Below are positions 1-13,450 of a DNA stretch of 64,000 nucleotides, one piece after another (the first letter of the stretch is position 1; every line of letters begins with the position of its first letter). This DNA is from Vespa crabro (Eukaryota > Arthropoda > Insecta > Hymenoptera > Vespidae). The notes beneath the pieces are model-generated. The model was given only the letters and a program-made list of their open reading frames with translations, did no database searches and had not been told where the DNA came from. The position numbers were made by a program, and so were the translations under genes. The DNA lies in assembly GCF_910589235.1 (NCBI RefSeq), contig NC_060970.1, positions 186,001-250,000 on the forward strand, written 5' to 3'.

Positions 1-22
1 GGGACCAAACCTTCCCTTGGGG
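1..22. other. Short non-repetitive fragment at window edge
   Basis: The first 22 bases are not microsatellite. They end in GGGG directly before the AATAACGAT-type repeat. The 5' end of retrotransposon copy A also ends in GGGG (+ strand) against the same repeat at 21677, so this could be the 5' tip of another minus-strand copy lying to the left. Four matching bases are weak evidence, and the fragment is too short to identify. Confidence 0.2.
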
Positions 23-674
23 AAATAACGTTAATAATAATAGTGAGACTAATGAGAATAACAATATTAATACAGATAATGATAATAATAAAAATAATAA
101 TATTTATAACGACAATAACGATGATAACGTTAATAACTATAATAATATTATCGGTAATAACGATAATAATGATAATAACGATATTAACGATAATAAAGTT
201 AATTACGATAGTAATAATAATATAAAAATTACGATAAAAACGATAATAACGATTATAACGATAATTATAATAATAATAAAAACAATAATAATAACAATAA
301 TAATAAAAATAGAAATAATAATAATAGAGATGATGATGATGATACTAATAATAAAAATAAAAATAACGATACTAACGATAAATATAATAATAAAAATAAT
401 AAAGATGATAACGATATTAACGATTGTAATGCTAATGACGACAATAACGATAGTAACGGTAATAAAGATATTAATAAAAATAACCGTATTAACTATAATA
501 ATGATAATTAAGGATATAACGATAATAATAAAAATAACGTTAGTAATTATAATAATATCGATTATAACAATAAAACGATAATAACGTTATTAATAACAAT
601 AATAGCGATAATAACTTTAATAAATATAATAACAATAATAATTATAATAACGATAAGAACGATGATAACGATAA
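23..674 (+). repeat. Degenerate 9-bp microsatellite, AATAACGAT type
   Basis: The block is made of AAT, AAC, GAT and closely related triplets (AAA, GTT, AGT, ATT) in a 9-bp rhythm, with C and G mainly together in CpG. It ends at the poly(T) tract that marks the 3' end of retrotransposon copy D. Open frames in it encode only I/T/M-rich or N/D-rich low-complexity peptides and are artefacts. Confidence 0.9.
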
Positions 675-1060
675 TTTTTTTTTGAAGGTCAGAGAATGCC
701 AATCTTTTCGCACTAACCCAGGGACACCGTCCGCCAGAGGAACCCTTCGACATATCGTTCTCCCATTGAAGTCCCATGAGTGTCGGGCTTACAGTTGGAA
801 TAGGCACTACCTTCTATACTCATATCCATCCTAGTGGCATAGTGAAACAATCCCGGCACCGCCATGTGGCATTACTTCGGAATGACCCACTTCATCAGGT
901 CCCTTAACGAGACTCTCGCTTCGGCTCTACGTGGCAGGAACCTGGAGCAACGTTGTTGGCGCGTCTCCGCCCATCTCCTTTTTATTGCGAATGACTGCCC
1001 TGACGTACCTGGCCACCTTGTTCCACTCCATTTGACCTCGGAGCATTTTCTCGATAACAG
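675..1060 (-). mobile_element. Non-LTR retrotransposon copy D (3' end only)
   Basis: This is the 3'-terminal ~390 bp of the same R1-type element as copy A, matching 16756 to about 17145 with scattered differences. Read on the minus strand it contains the end of the ORF2 coding region, about 250 bp of 3' UTR, and a 9-base A run (T675-683 on +) where it meets the microsatellite. The right edge, near 1060, is an abrupt switch from element to microsatellite within the C-terminal coding region. It is therefore 5'-truncated, as expected from incomplete target-primed reverse transcription. Confidence 0.85.
927..1060 (-). pseudogene. ORF2 C-terminal remnant of copy D
   Basis: About 44 codons are open on the minus strand and end in TAG at 927-929. 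They include a segment resembling the W-N-K-V-A-x-Y-V-R-A motif also visible in copy A (near 17100) and copy C (near 60500), which follows the RT and cysteine/histidine region in this element. In copy A the aligned position reads TAC instead of TAG and the frame continues, so the true end of ORF2 in the family is uncertain. The fragment lacks all catalytic domains. Confidence 0.7.
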
Positions 1061-1395
1061 TCATAATAAGGGTAATAAAACAAAAATAATTACGATATTA
1101 ATAACGTCAATTTTAACGATAATGATAATAATAGCACCGGTAATAATAACGATGATAATGACAATAGCAATAACAATAAAGATAAGAATAATAATACAGA
1201 TAAAAATAACGATATTAATAGCGATAATAATAATGATAATATTAATAAAAGTCGGCGAAAAAAATATCGGTGATAATAATAGTAATAATAACGAGAATAA
1301 TATCGGTAACAATTACGGAAATAAAAACATTCATAATATCGGTAATAATAACTGTCATTTTTACGGTAATAATAAGAATATCAATAACGATAAAA
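1061..1395 (+). repeat. Degenerate 9-bp microsatellite, AATAACGAT type
   Basis: The A-rich, CpG-containing repeat resumes immediately after copy D, in the same orientation as before it. Near 1395 it changes to the CpG-less AATAATCAT family, with only a few tens of bases of mixed sequence. A frame of 180 codons starting at 864 crosses from element antisense into this repeat and is spurious. Confidence 0.85.
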
Positions 1396-4156
1396 ATAAT
1401 CATTAAAATCATAATAATATTCATAATAATCAAATAATCATTTTAATAATCATTATAATCCTTTTAAAAATCATAATAATCATAATTATCGTAATAACAT
1501 ATAATTATCATAATAATTATAATGATGTTCCTACTTATAATCATATTTACTATAATACTAATAATAATAATCATAATAATCATAATAGTTTTCATAATAA
1601 ATATAATATAAATTTTTATAATCATAAAAATTAGGATAATAATTGTATTAATAATAATAATAAAAATAATAATTATAATAATAATCATAATAACTACAAT
1701 AATCATAATTATCATAATTAATATGACATTCATAATAATATTAATAAGAATAATAATAATCATAATAAATATAATAATACTTATAATACTCATAATAATC
1801 ATAATCTTAATCATAATTATCATTATTAGAATCACAATGATTTTATTCAGCGTAATAATGCTGATAATAATCATAGTAATAATCATATTTTTCATATTAA
1901 TCATAGTAATATTCAAATATTCATTGCAAGCAAAATAATAATCATACTAACAATCATAAGAAATATAATAAAAATCATAATAATCATAATAATCATAATA
2001 ATAATGAACATAATCATAATAATAATAATCATAATAATATTCAAATTATTCATAATAATCTTAATAATAATCCTAATAATTAAAATAATTACAATAGTAT
2101 TTATAATAATCGTAAACATAATCATAAATAAAATAATAATATTCATAATGATTTTAATAATTGTAATAAATCTGATAATTATTGAAATAATAATCATAAT
2201 CATAATCATATTAACAATATTATTAATAATATAATCATAATAAATATAATTATAATAATTATAAAAATAATAATCATAATACACATAATAATAGTAAGAA
2301 TAATCATTATGTGCAAAATATAACTAATAATTATCATATGACCATAATAATATTTATAATAATAGTAATTATCACGATAATCATAATAATAATCATTAAA
2401 AATAAATTGTCTATAATAATGCATATGAGAATAATAATAGTCTTAAAAATTATAATAATCACAATAAAATTCATAATTACAATTAAAGAACTATAAATAT
2501 TATAATATTTTTTATAAAAACCATAATAATCATAATAATCAAAGTAATAATCATTAAAATATTGCTAATAATAATAATCTGAATAATAACAATAACCATG
2601 GTAATAATCATAATAATCATGCTAATGTTGAAAAAAAATCATAATTATTGCCATGAAAAATAAAATAACCGTAATAATCTCAATAAGAATAGAAATAGTC
2701 ATATTAATTTTAATAATAAACATAATATTCTTAATAAATATAATAATAATCATTATAATTATAAAAATAATCATAATAGACATAATAATAATTTTAATAT
2801 CTATAATGATCATAATAATATTCATAATAACCATAGAAAGACTAATAATCATATTAATAATCTTAAAAATGATAATATTGTTCAAAGGAATAATAGTAAT
2901 AATCCTAAGAAACATAATATTTACCATAATAATAATAATAATCGCTATAAATATAATAAAAATCATAATAATCATATTAATAACCATGAAAACAATAATC
3001 ATAATACTAATCGTGATAATGATAATAGATGAAAAAACATAATAATTTTTATAATAATCTTCATACACTTAATAATCATAATAATAACCATTATAAACAC
3101 AATTATAATATTAAAAATAATAATTACAATCATAATCTTAATTATAAGCATAATGATCGTAACAAATATAATAATCATAATAACCATATTAACAATAAAG
3201 GTAGACATACTAATAATCACATTAACAATAATATTTATAATATTAATCATGCTAACTAAGATAATAATCATAATAATAATCAAAATAAACATAATTATAA
3301 TAAAAATCATAATAATGTAAATATTGACAATAGTAATCATAAAGATCATAATAATCATAATAATGCTAATAATAAACATACTAAACATAATAATAATCAT
3401 AATATAATTAAAAATCACAATAATAACCATAATAACCACAATAATAATAATAAAAATAATAATTTAAATTATAATGGTAATCTTAATAATAATTATAATT
3501 ATAATCACATTAATAAGCATAATATATGTATTAAACTTATAATAACCAGAAAAATCCTAATAGACATAATAATCGTAATAATAATAATGATTAACATAAT
3601 AATCATGACAATAATCATAATAATAATAATAACACACACAATGAAAATAATAATCAAAATAAACATAATAATTATTATAAAGGGTATAATAACCATAATA
3701 ATGCTAATAAGAATAATATAAATCATGATAATTTTAATGAACATTCTAATTATCATGATAATAATAATAATAACAATAATCGTAAAAATAATCATAATAA
3801 TCATAATAATAACCGTAATATTATTAATAATCCTAATACTAATAGTAATAATATTCACAATAAGCATAAGAATAATAAAAGCCGTGATAATGTTCATAAA
3901 ATTATAATAATCATAATTATAATCATAATAATCATAATGATCATAATAATGATCACAATAATGATAATAATCATAATAATAATAATTATTATAATAAATA
4001 TAATACGAATAATAAACTTAATAATAATAATCATAGCCACAATTATTATAATATTCACATTAATAATCATAATAATCATAATAATAACCGTAATTACCAA
4101 AATAATAATCATAATAATCATAATAATGAATATAGAAACCATAATAATCATAATAT
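1396..4156 (+). repeat. AATAATCAT-type 9-bp microsatellite block
   Basis: About 2.76 kb is built from AATAATCAT and close variants (ATT, CTT, AAA and GTA triplets). Unlike the AATAACGAT family it has almost no CpG: C appears mainly in TCAT and G is rare. The A-rich strand is again +. The block ends at about 4156 where the 68-bp satellite begins. The frames of 120-150 codons on either strand (for example 2622-3068 and 2999-3439) are I/M-rich artefacts of the repeat. Confidence 0.9.
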
Positions 4157-7100
4157 GGGACTGTCGCATTTAGAAATACGCCGACGAGACGTACGAAAGT
4201 CATGCGAGTGCCTGTTGAAACAATGCGGCTGTCGAACTTGGATATATTTCGACTAGACAAGGGAAGGATATGCGAATTACTAATGAACAAACGCGACTGT
4301 CGGACTTCGAAATATTCTTAACATTCCAAGAAAAGTTATGCGAGTGCCTCTCGGAACAATTCGACTGAAAGATTTAGAATTATTAGGACTATTCGAAGGA
4401 AAGTTATGCGAGTGAATCTCGAAACAATGCGACAGTCGGATCTAGAAATATTCCGTCTAGTCGAGGGAAAGTAATGCGAGTGAATTGTGAACCAATGTCA
4501 CTGTCGGACTTGGAAATATTCAAACTAGCCGATTAAGAGTTATGCGAGTGCCGCTCGAACCAATGTCAATGTCGGGCCTAGAAATATTCCGGCTAGTCGT
4601 GGGAAAGTTACGAGTGACTTGTGAAAAATTGCGACTGTCAGACTTTGAAGTTTTCAGACTAGCCGAGGGAAAATTATCCGAGTATTTCTCGATCCAATGA
4701 GACTGTCGGACCTATGAATATCCCGACAAGTAGAGAGGAAGTTTTGAGAGTTACTTGTGAACTAATGCAATCTTCGGAATTAGACATATTACTTCTAGTC
4801 GAGGTAAAGTTATGCGAGTGACTTGTGATCGAAAGCGTTTGTCGGATTTGGAAATATTAGTCGAGTGAAAGTTATGAGGGTGCCTCTCGAATCATTGCGA
4901 CTGTCGGAATTGGAAGTATTCATACTCGTTCTGGGAAAGTTATGGGATTACCTTTTAAATTAATGCATCTGACAGACTCATAAATATTCAAACTAGTCGT
5001 GGTAAAATTATGTGAATGCATCTGGAACCATTGCGACTGTAAGAAATAGAAAATTTTCGAATGATGAGAGAAAGTTATGAGAGTTCCTCTCATACCAGTG
5101 TGACTTACTGACTTGGAAGAATACAGACTATTCAAAAGAAAGTTATACTAGTGCTTCTCGAACCAATGCGACAGTCGGACTTCGAAATATTCCTAATAGT
5201 AGGGTAAAGTTATGCGATTTCTTCTCGAAAGGTCACGACTGTTGGAATTAAAAAATTCCGACTAGTCGAGGGAAATTTATGCGAATGTCTTGTGAACCAA
5301 ATTAAATGTCAGTTTTGATAATATTCCGAAATGAGGTAGGATAGTTATACGAGTACCGTTCGATCCAATGCAACTGTCGGACCTAAAAATACTCAGACAA
5401 GTCTAGGGAATATTATAAGTGTGCCTCCCGTTCCCCTGAGACTGTCGGACTTAGAAATATCCCGACTAATCGTGGAATAGTTATGCCAATGCATCACGAA
5501 TCATTGGGACTGTCGGACTTGAAAATATTACAACTAAACGAGGGAAAGTAATGCGAGTGCATCTCGAACATATGCGACTATAGGATTTGGAATTATTCCG
5601 ACTAGTCTAGTGAAAGATATACGAGTGCTACACGAACCAATGCCACTTTCGAACTTGAAAATGAACCGACTCGAAGAGGGATAATTATACGTGATACTCT
5701 CGAACGAATACAACTGTTGGAATAAAAAATATTGCCACTTGTAGAGGGAAAGTTATAAGAGTGTCTCTCGAACTAATGTGACTATCGGATTTGGAAATAT
5801 ACCCACTAGTCGACGGATACTTATAAGTGTGCCTCTCGAAGCAATGCGACAGTCGAACCAAGACACTTTCCCAATAGTCATGGAAAAATGCTGATAGTGC
5901 CCTTCGAACAAATGCGTCTTTCCGACTTGGAAATATTTCGACTAGTCAAGAAAAAATTATGAGAGTTCCTCACGCACAATTGCATCTGACGGGCTTGGAA
6001 ATATTCCAACTAGGCGAGAGAAAGTTATACGAGTGCTTCTTGGAACAATGCAACTGTCGAACTTAGAAATATTCCATCTAGTCGAGATAATGTCATGAGA
6101 GACAAACTCGAACCAGTGCAACTGTTGGACTTGGAAATATTCCAATTACTCGAGGGATATTTATACGTGTTCCCCTCGAACGAATGCGACTGTCGAATAC
6201 AGAAATAATCCGAATAATCAAGAAAAAATATGAGAGTGCCACTCGATCCTATACGACTTTCGGGCTTGGAAGTATTCCGACTAATCGAAGGTGAATTTTG
6301 CGAATCCCAGTTGACCCAATGCCACTGGCGTACCTAGAAATATTAGGACTAGTTGACGGAAAGTTATGATAATACATCTCGCATCATTGCGCCTTTCGAT
6401 CTTAAAATTGTAGCGACTAGACGAGGGAAGTTTAGCAAGTTCCTCTTGAACGGATGTGACTGTAGTTATAAGAAATATTCTTACTAGTCGAGGGAAAGTA
6501 ATGAGAGTACCTCGAACCAGTAAGACTGTCCAACATACATACATTCCGACAGGTCGAGAAAATGTTATGAAGGAGTCACTCGAACAAATGCTACCGTCGG
6601 AACTAAATATATTCAGACAAGTCGAGGGAATATTATGAGAGTGCCTTTCGTACCACTGAGACTGACGGACTTATAATTCTTGTGTCTAGTCGTCGAAAGG
6701 TATGCGAGTTCCACTCGCACCTATGCATCTTTAGGACATGGAAATATTCTGACTAGACGTGAGAAAGTTATGCGAGAGACAATCGAACCAATGTGTCTGT
6801 GGAACTCAGAAATAAACCTACGAGTCGGGAAAAGTTTTGCGAGTGATTCTAGCACATATGAAACAGACGGACTTGGACATTTTCGTAATAGTCTGGGATA
6901 TTTTTGCCAGTGCCTCTCGAACAAATGCTTCTGTCGTACTAGAAAATATTCCGACTTGTCGAGGGAAAATTATGAGTGTATCTTTAAAACAATGCTGCTG
7001 TCGGACTTGAAAATATTCCGACTTGTCAAAGGAAAGCTATGAAAGTGTCTCTCGAACCAATGCGAATGACGGACTAGGAATTATTCCGTCTATTCAAGGG

Positions 7101-7673
7101 AAACATATGCGGTGGCCACTCGAAGCAAAACGACTGGCGAACTTGGGACCATTCCAATTATTCGAAGAATAGTTTTGACAGTGACTTGTGAACCAAAGCG
7201 ACTGTCGGTATTGGAAATGTTTCGATCAGTCGAGGGAATGATATGCGGCTGCATCTCATACCAATGCCGCTATAGTACTTGGAAATATTCAGACTTGTCT
7301 GGGAGAGTTAGGCGAGTGACTAATAAACCAATGTGACAATCGGGCTTAGAAATATTCCGAACAGTTGAGAGAAATTTATGCGAATGCCTCTCGAATAAAT
7401 ACAGCTGCCGGACTTAGACATATTCGGACTAGTCGAGGGAAAGTTATGAGAGTAGTTTTTGAACCAATGCGACTGTCGGGCTAGGAAATATTACGGCTAG
7501 TCAATGGAATGTTATGTGAGTGCCTCTCGAACCAATGCGGCTGGTGGTCTTGGAAACATTCCGCCCTAAAGGGGAAAGTTACGTGAGGGACTTATGCAGC
7601 ATTGCGACAATAGGGCTTGGAAATATTTTTTCTCGTCGAAGAACAGTTATGCGAGTGCCTGTCAAAACATTAC

Positions 7674-8215
7674 GACTGTCGGAAGTAGAAATATTAAGAC
7701 TAGTCAAGTAACACTTATGCGACTGCCACGCGAACCAAAGAGACTGGCGCAATTGTAACCTTTCCGAATATTTGAAGGAAAGTTATGAGAGTGACTTGTG
7801 AACCAGAGCGACTGTATGTAAAGGGAATATTCCCAGTGGTCTAGAGAATGTTATCGAGTGCCTCCCGTACCAATGCTGATGTCGGTCTTGGAATCATTCC
7901 GACAAGTCGAGGGAATGTTATGACAGTAACTTTTGAACCAATGCGACTGTCGGGCTCGGAAATATTACGACGACTCAATGTAAACTTATGCGACAGCCAC
8001 CAAACCAAAACGACAGGCAAACTTGGATCCATTCCAACTAATCAAGGGAAAGTTTTAAGTGCGACTTGTGTATCAAAGCGACTGTCAGAATTGGAAATAT
8101 CCTGACTAGTCGAGGGATGGTTATACGTGTATCTCGTAAAATGCGTCTGTCGGGCATGGAAGTATTTTGCCTAGTCGAGTGAAATTTAGGCGAGTGCCTC
8201 CCAAACCAATGCTGC
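7674..8215 (+). repeat. Local higher-order unit (4 monomers, ~272 bp) in satellite array 1
   Basis: A four-monomer block with diagnostic variants occurs twice in tandem. The variants are a 'GCCAC..GAACCAAA.. GACTGGC' monomer followed by one with GTGACTTGTG and CAAAGCGACTGT. The repeats start near 7674 and 7945, about 270 bp apart. The same variant monomer pair is also present near 7118-7230, about nine monomers earlier. This points to amplification of multimers rather than single monomers. Confidence 0.55.
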
Positions 8216-11200
8216 TGTAGGCTTTGAAAATATTCCCATTAAAGGAGAGAAACTTATACTAGTACTTACACACGAACCACAGCGAATATCTTACTTGGAA
8301 CTAATCAAAGTAGTCGATGGAATGTTATGCGAGCTATGTTAGAACTCAAGCGGTGGCCGGACTTGGTAATATACCGATTAGCCGTGGGAAATTTGTGCGA
8401 GTGATTCTCGAACCAAAGGAGCTGTAGGACTTGAAGAAATTACTAATAGTCAGAGGATAGTTATGCGTGTGATAATAAAGCTAATTCCACAATCGGACCA
8501 GGAAGTTGTCCGAATAGTAGGGGATAAGATATTCAAGTGACTCTAGAACCAATGCAACAGTTGGACTTGAAAATATATCAACTACTCGAAAGAAAGTTAT
8601 GCAAGTGACTTTTGAACAATAGCGGCTGTACGGCTAGGAAATATTTCGACTAGTCGGGAAACTTTGAGCGAGTATCTTGTCAACCAATCCGACTATCGTG
8701 ATTGGAAATATTCCGGCTAGTCAAGGGAAAGTTAAGTGAGTGCTTCTCGAATCAAAGCGGATGTCGGACTTGGAACTTTTCCAAGTAGTCGAAGGAAAGT
8801 TATGCGAGTAAATCTAGAACAAATGCGACGGTCGGATATGAAAATATTCCGAATAGACATGGGAAAGTTATGCGAGTGCCTCTCAAACCAATGCGTCTCT
8901 CGGACTTAGATATATTCCAACTTGTCGAGGGATAGTTATGCAAGTAATTTGTGAAGCAAAGGAACTGTCAAGCTTCAAATAGTACAATTAGTCGAGGGAA
9001 TGTTACACAAGTTCCTCTTGAACAAATGAGACTGATGGACATGGAAATATTCTGACAAGTCTTGGGAAACTTATGCAAGAGGAAATCGAACCAATGAGTC
9101 TGTCGGACTTGGCAATAATACGACTAATCGGGAAAAGTTATGAGATTGCCTCTCGAGCAAATATCGCTATCGTCCTTGGAATGATTTCGAAGAGTTGGGG
9201 TAAGTTATGCGTGTTACTTTGGAACTAATTGGACGGGCGGACAATAAAATATCCCGATTAATCCACGCAAGTATATGCGATTAACTTGTGAACCAATGCG
9301 ACTATCGGGCTTGGAAATATTCCGTCTAGTCGAGGGAAAGCTTTGCCTCTCGTGCAAAGGCGACTGTTGAACTTGGAAATAATTTGACTAGTCGTGGGAA
9401 GTTAAGCGAGTGACTAGTAAACCAAAGCGAAAGTTGTCGGCGAAAGTTATGCAAGAGCCACTCGAACCAATGCAACTGTCGGACGTGGAAATAAATCGAA
9501 TAGACGAGGAATAGTTATGCGTGTGCCTCTCGAATCAATATGTCTGTCGGACTTGGAATATTCCGACTAGACAAGGTAATGTTTTGCAAGTGCCTCTCGA
9601 AACAATGTTACTGTCAGTTCTGGAAATATTCATCGGGAGATATTAATCGAGGGAATGATGTGATTGTGGATCCCGAACCAATGCGACTTCTCTACTTGGA
9701 AACATTCGGACTAGTTAAAGGAATTTTGTTCACGTACCTTTCGAAGCAGTGCGTCTTTCGGACTTGAAATTATTTCGAATAATCCAGGGAGAGTTGTGCG
9801 AGTGCCTCTCAGAACAATGCGATAGTCAGTACTAGAAATATTACCACTAGTCGACAGAAAGATGTGCAAGATTCTTGCCAAGCAATGAGAGTGAATACCT
9901 AGATATATTCCGCCTAGTCTAGGGAAAGTTGTGCGAGTACTTCTCGGACCAACTCGGCTATAGTACTTAGAAATGCTCCTACTAGTTTAGGGAAAATTAT
10001 GATAGGGCATTTCGAATGCGAAAGGCAGCCCTAGAAATATTATGCCTAGCCGAGGGAAAGTTATGCGAGAACCTCTAGAAATATTACGACTGTCGGAATT
10101 GGAATTATTCCATCTATTCGAAAGAAATTTATGCTAGAGCTTTTGGAACCACTGCGATAGTCACACGATGAAATATTCCGTCTAGTCGAGAGGAAGATAT
10201 GCAAGTGCCTCTCGAATCAATGCAACTGTCAGACCTTGAAATTTTCCGACAAGTCCAGGAAAAGTTATGCGATTGCCTCACGAACCCATGTGATTGTTTG
10301 ACTTCAAAAGAATGCGACTACACGATAGTATGTTATACGAGTGCTTCTCTAACCAGTGCAACTTTCGAACTTCAAAATATTTCGGATACTCGAGGGAATT
10401 TTGTGCTCGTTCCTCTCGAACCAGTGCGTCTTATGGATATAGAAATATTCCAGGTAGTCGTGGGAAAGTTGTGCGAATGCGTCTCGATCCAATGCGACTG
10501 TCGAACTCGGAACTTTCCAACTATTCGAAGGAGATTTGTGCGTATGCTCTCACATTATGTCGACTAACAGATTTGGAAACTCTCCGCTTATTCGAGGGAA
10601 AGTTATGTGAAAGCCTCTCGATACAATACGAATGTCGGAATTAGCAATATACCGTCTAGTAGTGGGAAAGTTATACAAACGCCTCACTATCCAGTGCGTC
10701 ATTCTGGAGTGAAATTTTTCGTCTAGTCGAGAGAATGCTGAACTCGTACCTCTCGAAACAGTGCGTATTTCGTGCTGGGAAAAAATCCATCTAATCAAGG
10801 CAAAGTTGTGCAAATGCCTTACTTCAATGCTACTGTCGGACTTCAAAACATTCGAACTAGTCAAGGGAAGTTATTCGAGTGCCTCCAACAACACTGCCTC
10901 TATCGTATTTAGATATATTCCAACTAGCCGAGGGAATGTTATGAATCTTCGTCTCGCACCAATGCGACTGTCGGAATTGAAAATATTCCGACTGGTCGGG
11001 GGAAATTTATGCGTGTGCATCTCGAACCCATGTGACTGTCATACTAGGAACAATTCGACTATTGGATGGAAAGTTGCTCAAGTGCCACTCCAACCAATGC
11101 GACTCTCAGACTTGGAATCATTCCGACTACTCGAGGGAAAGATATGCGTGTGCTGTTCGAACCAATGCGACTGTAGGACCTAGAAATGCTCCGACTAGTC

Positions 11201-13039
11201 GAGGGAAAGCTATGGGATTATGTCACGCATCAGTGATACTATCTGATTCGTTATTGTTCCTACTAGTCATAGGAAAAATATAAAAGTGTTTCCCAATACA
11301 ATGCGTCTGTCGAACCTAGATAAATTATCCCATGTCGAGGCATAATTATGAGCGTTCCTCTCGAATCAATATAAATGACGGAATTTGAAATCTTTCGACT
11401 AGTCGAAGGATTGTTATAGGAATGCCTCTCGAACCAATAATACTGTCGGACTCTTAACCTTACGACAATTCGAATGAAATATTTCCGAGTGCCTCACTAA
11501 CCAATGCGACTGTCGAATTTGGATATATTCCGACTTGTTGTGAGAAAGTTATGGAAGTTCCTCTTTAAACAATGCGACTGTCGTACCTGGTAATATTCTG
11601 ACTAGTCGAGGAAAAGTTATGTGAGTGATATGTGAAACAATGCGGCTATCGGTCTTGGAAGCATTCCAACTAGTCGAGGGAATGTTATGCAAATGACTTG
11701 TAAACCAATGCGACTGTTGGACTTTTCAAATATTCGTAAAGTCGAGAGAAGGATATGTGAATGCCCCTCGAACCGATATCAATGTCGTATATATTAATTT
11801 GCCCCCTAGCCGAGGGAAAGCTATGTGAGTGGCAAGTGAACCAATGCTACTGTTGTTCTAGGAAAAATCGAGAATAAGCGCGGGAATGTTCTACTTGTTC
11901 CTCTCGATCCAATTCAAACGTTACACCTAAATATAATTCATCTAGTTGAGGGAAAGATATCCGAATGACTTATGAGCCTATGCGAATATGAGACATGGAA
12001 ATATTCTGACTAGTCGAGGGAAAGTTGTGCGTGTGTCGCTGGCAACAATTCGAATGTCAGACCTAGAAATATTCCGACTATTCGTGAGAATGATATACGA
12101 GTGCCTTTCGAACCATTTCTTCGGTCGGATCTAGAAATATTCCACCTAGTCGAGGGAAGGTCATGAGAGTATCAAGTAATTCGTCTATGGGTCTTGGAAA
12201 TATTTTATAGAGACGAGAAAAAATTATACGGGTGCCACTCAAATCAATGCGACTGTCGGACATAGAAACAATCCGATTATTCGAGGGAAGTTATGCGAGT
12301 GACTATCTATCCAAAGCGGATGTGTTAGAAACATTACCTAGTCGGGTAAAAGTTATGCGTGTGCCTCTCGTCTGTCTGATTTGGAAATATTTGGAATAGT
12401 CGAAGGAAATTTATGCTAGTTACACTAGTAACTATGCGATTGCTGGACTTGAAAATATCCCGCTTATTAGAATGAAAGTTTAGCGAGTGTCATTCGAAAC
12501 AATGCTGCTATCGGACTTTGAAATGACTAATAAATAGAGAGCTATGCGATTGAATTTTGATTCAATGCGACCGTCGTGCCTGAAAATATACCGAATATTC
12601 AAGGAGAATTTATGCGAATGCCTCCAAAACCAATGCGGCGACCGGATTTGGAAACATTCCAAAAGGTTCAGGAAAATTATGTTAGTGACTCGCGAAAAAA
12701 GCGGCTGTCGGGCTTGGAAATATTCCTCCGAGTCGAGGAAAAGTTACGAGAGTGCCTCTCGAAACAATGTGGCTGTTGGAATTTGAAATACTCCGACTTG
12801 TCGAGGGAAAGTTTTGCGAATGACACACGAACCAATGGGACTGCCGGACTTGAAATTATATCGCCTATACGAGGGAAAGTAATATGAGTGTCTTATGAAC
12901 CAATGAGATATTGGGACTTGGAATCATTCCGATTAGTCGACTGAAATATTTGCGTGTGCTCCTCGAACTAATGCGGCTGTCGGTCTTGGAATTATTTCGA
13001 CAAGACGGGTGAAAGATATACTAGTGCCACTCGAAACAA

Positions 13040-13450
13040 TTATACTGTCAGTCATGGTAGTATTCCAACTAGTCGAAGTATAGTTATGCAAGTGAAATGT
13101 GAACCAATGTAACTGTCGGTCTTGGAAATATTCCGACTAGTAGTGAAAAAGTTATACGAGTTCCACTCGAAAAATGCGACTATCGGACTTGGAAATATTC
13201 CAACTAATCGGGTGAAGGTAGGAGAGTGCCACTCCAAACAAATTAACTGTCGGCTTTGGAAATATCTCTACTAGTCGAAGTATAGGTATGCGAGTGAATT
13301 GGGAAGCGATGAGACTATCGTACTTGGAAATATTCCGACTAGTCATGTGAAAGATATGCGAGTGCCACTTGGAAAAAATTGACTGTCGGTCTTGGAAATA
13401 CTTCTACTAGTCGAAGTATAGATATGCGAGTGAATTGTGAAGCAATGAGA
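13040..13450 (+). repeat. Local higher-order unit (2 monomers, 136 bp) in satellite array 1
   Basis: The variant TCGAAGTATAG appears at 13074, 13276 and 13412, that is 202 and 136 bp apart (about three and exactly two monomers). The last two share further private variants, including GAGTGCCACT upstream and GTGAATTG.GAAGC.ATGAGA downstream. This is a recent dimer duplication near the right edge of the array. Confidence 0.6.

Noticed and set aside
2622..3439. Overlapping 130-150-codon I/M-rich frames suggestive of membrane proteins
   Set aside because: Hydrophobicity comes from ATA, ATT, ATC and ATG codons of the AATAATCAT repeat. There is no start context, and no composition change at the frame ends.
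10199..11183. Cysteine- and serine-containing 100-140-codon frames repeated across the satellite
   Set aside because: They share the same short peptide pattern every ~22-23 residues because the 68-bp unit is read repeatedly. 68 is not a multiple of three, so the frame rotates between monomers. Similar frames occur on both strands and in array 2.
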